Shown here: positions 12,892 to 12,907 of the stretch, piece after piece
Position numbering within the stretch: the first letter of the stretch is position 1
Layout of the letters: each line of letters begins with the position of its first letter
Source of the DNA: Acidobacteriota bacterium
GTDB lineage: Bacteria > Acidobacteriota > UBA6911 > JACQSX01
Direction of reading: 5' to 3'
DNA length: 12,907 nucleotides
Assembly: GCA_016199665.1 (NCBI GenBank)
Contig: JACQGG010000086.1
Location: 1 to 12,907, forward strand
The notes under the pieces: generated by a model
Told to the model about the DNA's origin: nothing
Databases searched by the model: none
What the model saw: only the letters and a program-made list of their open reading frames with translations
Translations under genes and position numbers: made by a program

Positions 12892-12907
12892 GTTGTTTAT
12901 GGGGAGA

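Overview
The window is GC-rich bacterial chromosome with tightly packed genes. Nothing in it fixes the taxon. The gene set (a MoxR/DUF58/BatA-like run, a very long Gln-rich membrane protein, a family 5 uracil-DNA glycosylase, a RAYT/IS200-like transposase remnant) and the period-7 repeats of the GCGGAAT type between genes would fit a soil or subsurface lineage such as Acidobacteriota; this placement is inference.

Left half (1-9409, all + strand): the 3' end of a TPR protein, then a MoxR AAA+ ATPase, a DUF58 protein with a von Willebrand A-like fold, a membrane-anchored BatA-like vWA protein, a 1200-residue membrane protein of the DUF4175/TIGR02302 type with a long Gln/Gly repeat, and an exported protein resembling the LIC_10091 family. 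Gene spacing is 2-115 bp and every gene points the same way, so this is probably one operon that begins outside the window. MoxR ATPases usually act as chaperones or remodelers for vWA-domain partners. A reasonable reading is that MoxR plus DUF58 and the BatA-like protein mature or assemble something in the envelope, possibly the giant Gln-rich protein, with the secreted protein as a further component. The biochemical role is not known.

Right half: on the - strand lie a Phd/YefM antitoxin and RelE/ParE toxin pair (9515-10113), with a promoter overlapping an inverted-repeat operator, and upstream of it a divergent carboxyltransferase (acyl-CoA carboxylase beta-like) at 10270-11697. A G-quadruplex-type sequence lies directly after the carboxyltransferase stop codon. 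A 227-bp divergent spacer with a promoter, an interrupted inverted repeat and a heptamer array separates it from a + strand family 5 uracil-DNA glycosylase (11925-12623). The window ends in a truncated REP-associated/IS200-like transposase with a REP-like hairpin upstream of it.

The least understood parts are the envelope operon (notably its G-tract-bearing, repeat-rich giant protein and the LIC_10091-like exported protein) and the carboxyltransferase with a degenerate N-terminal half.
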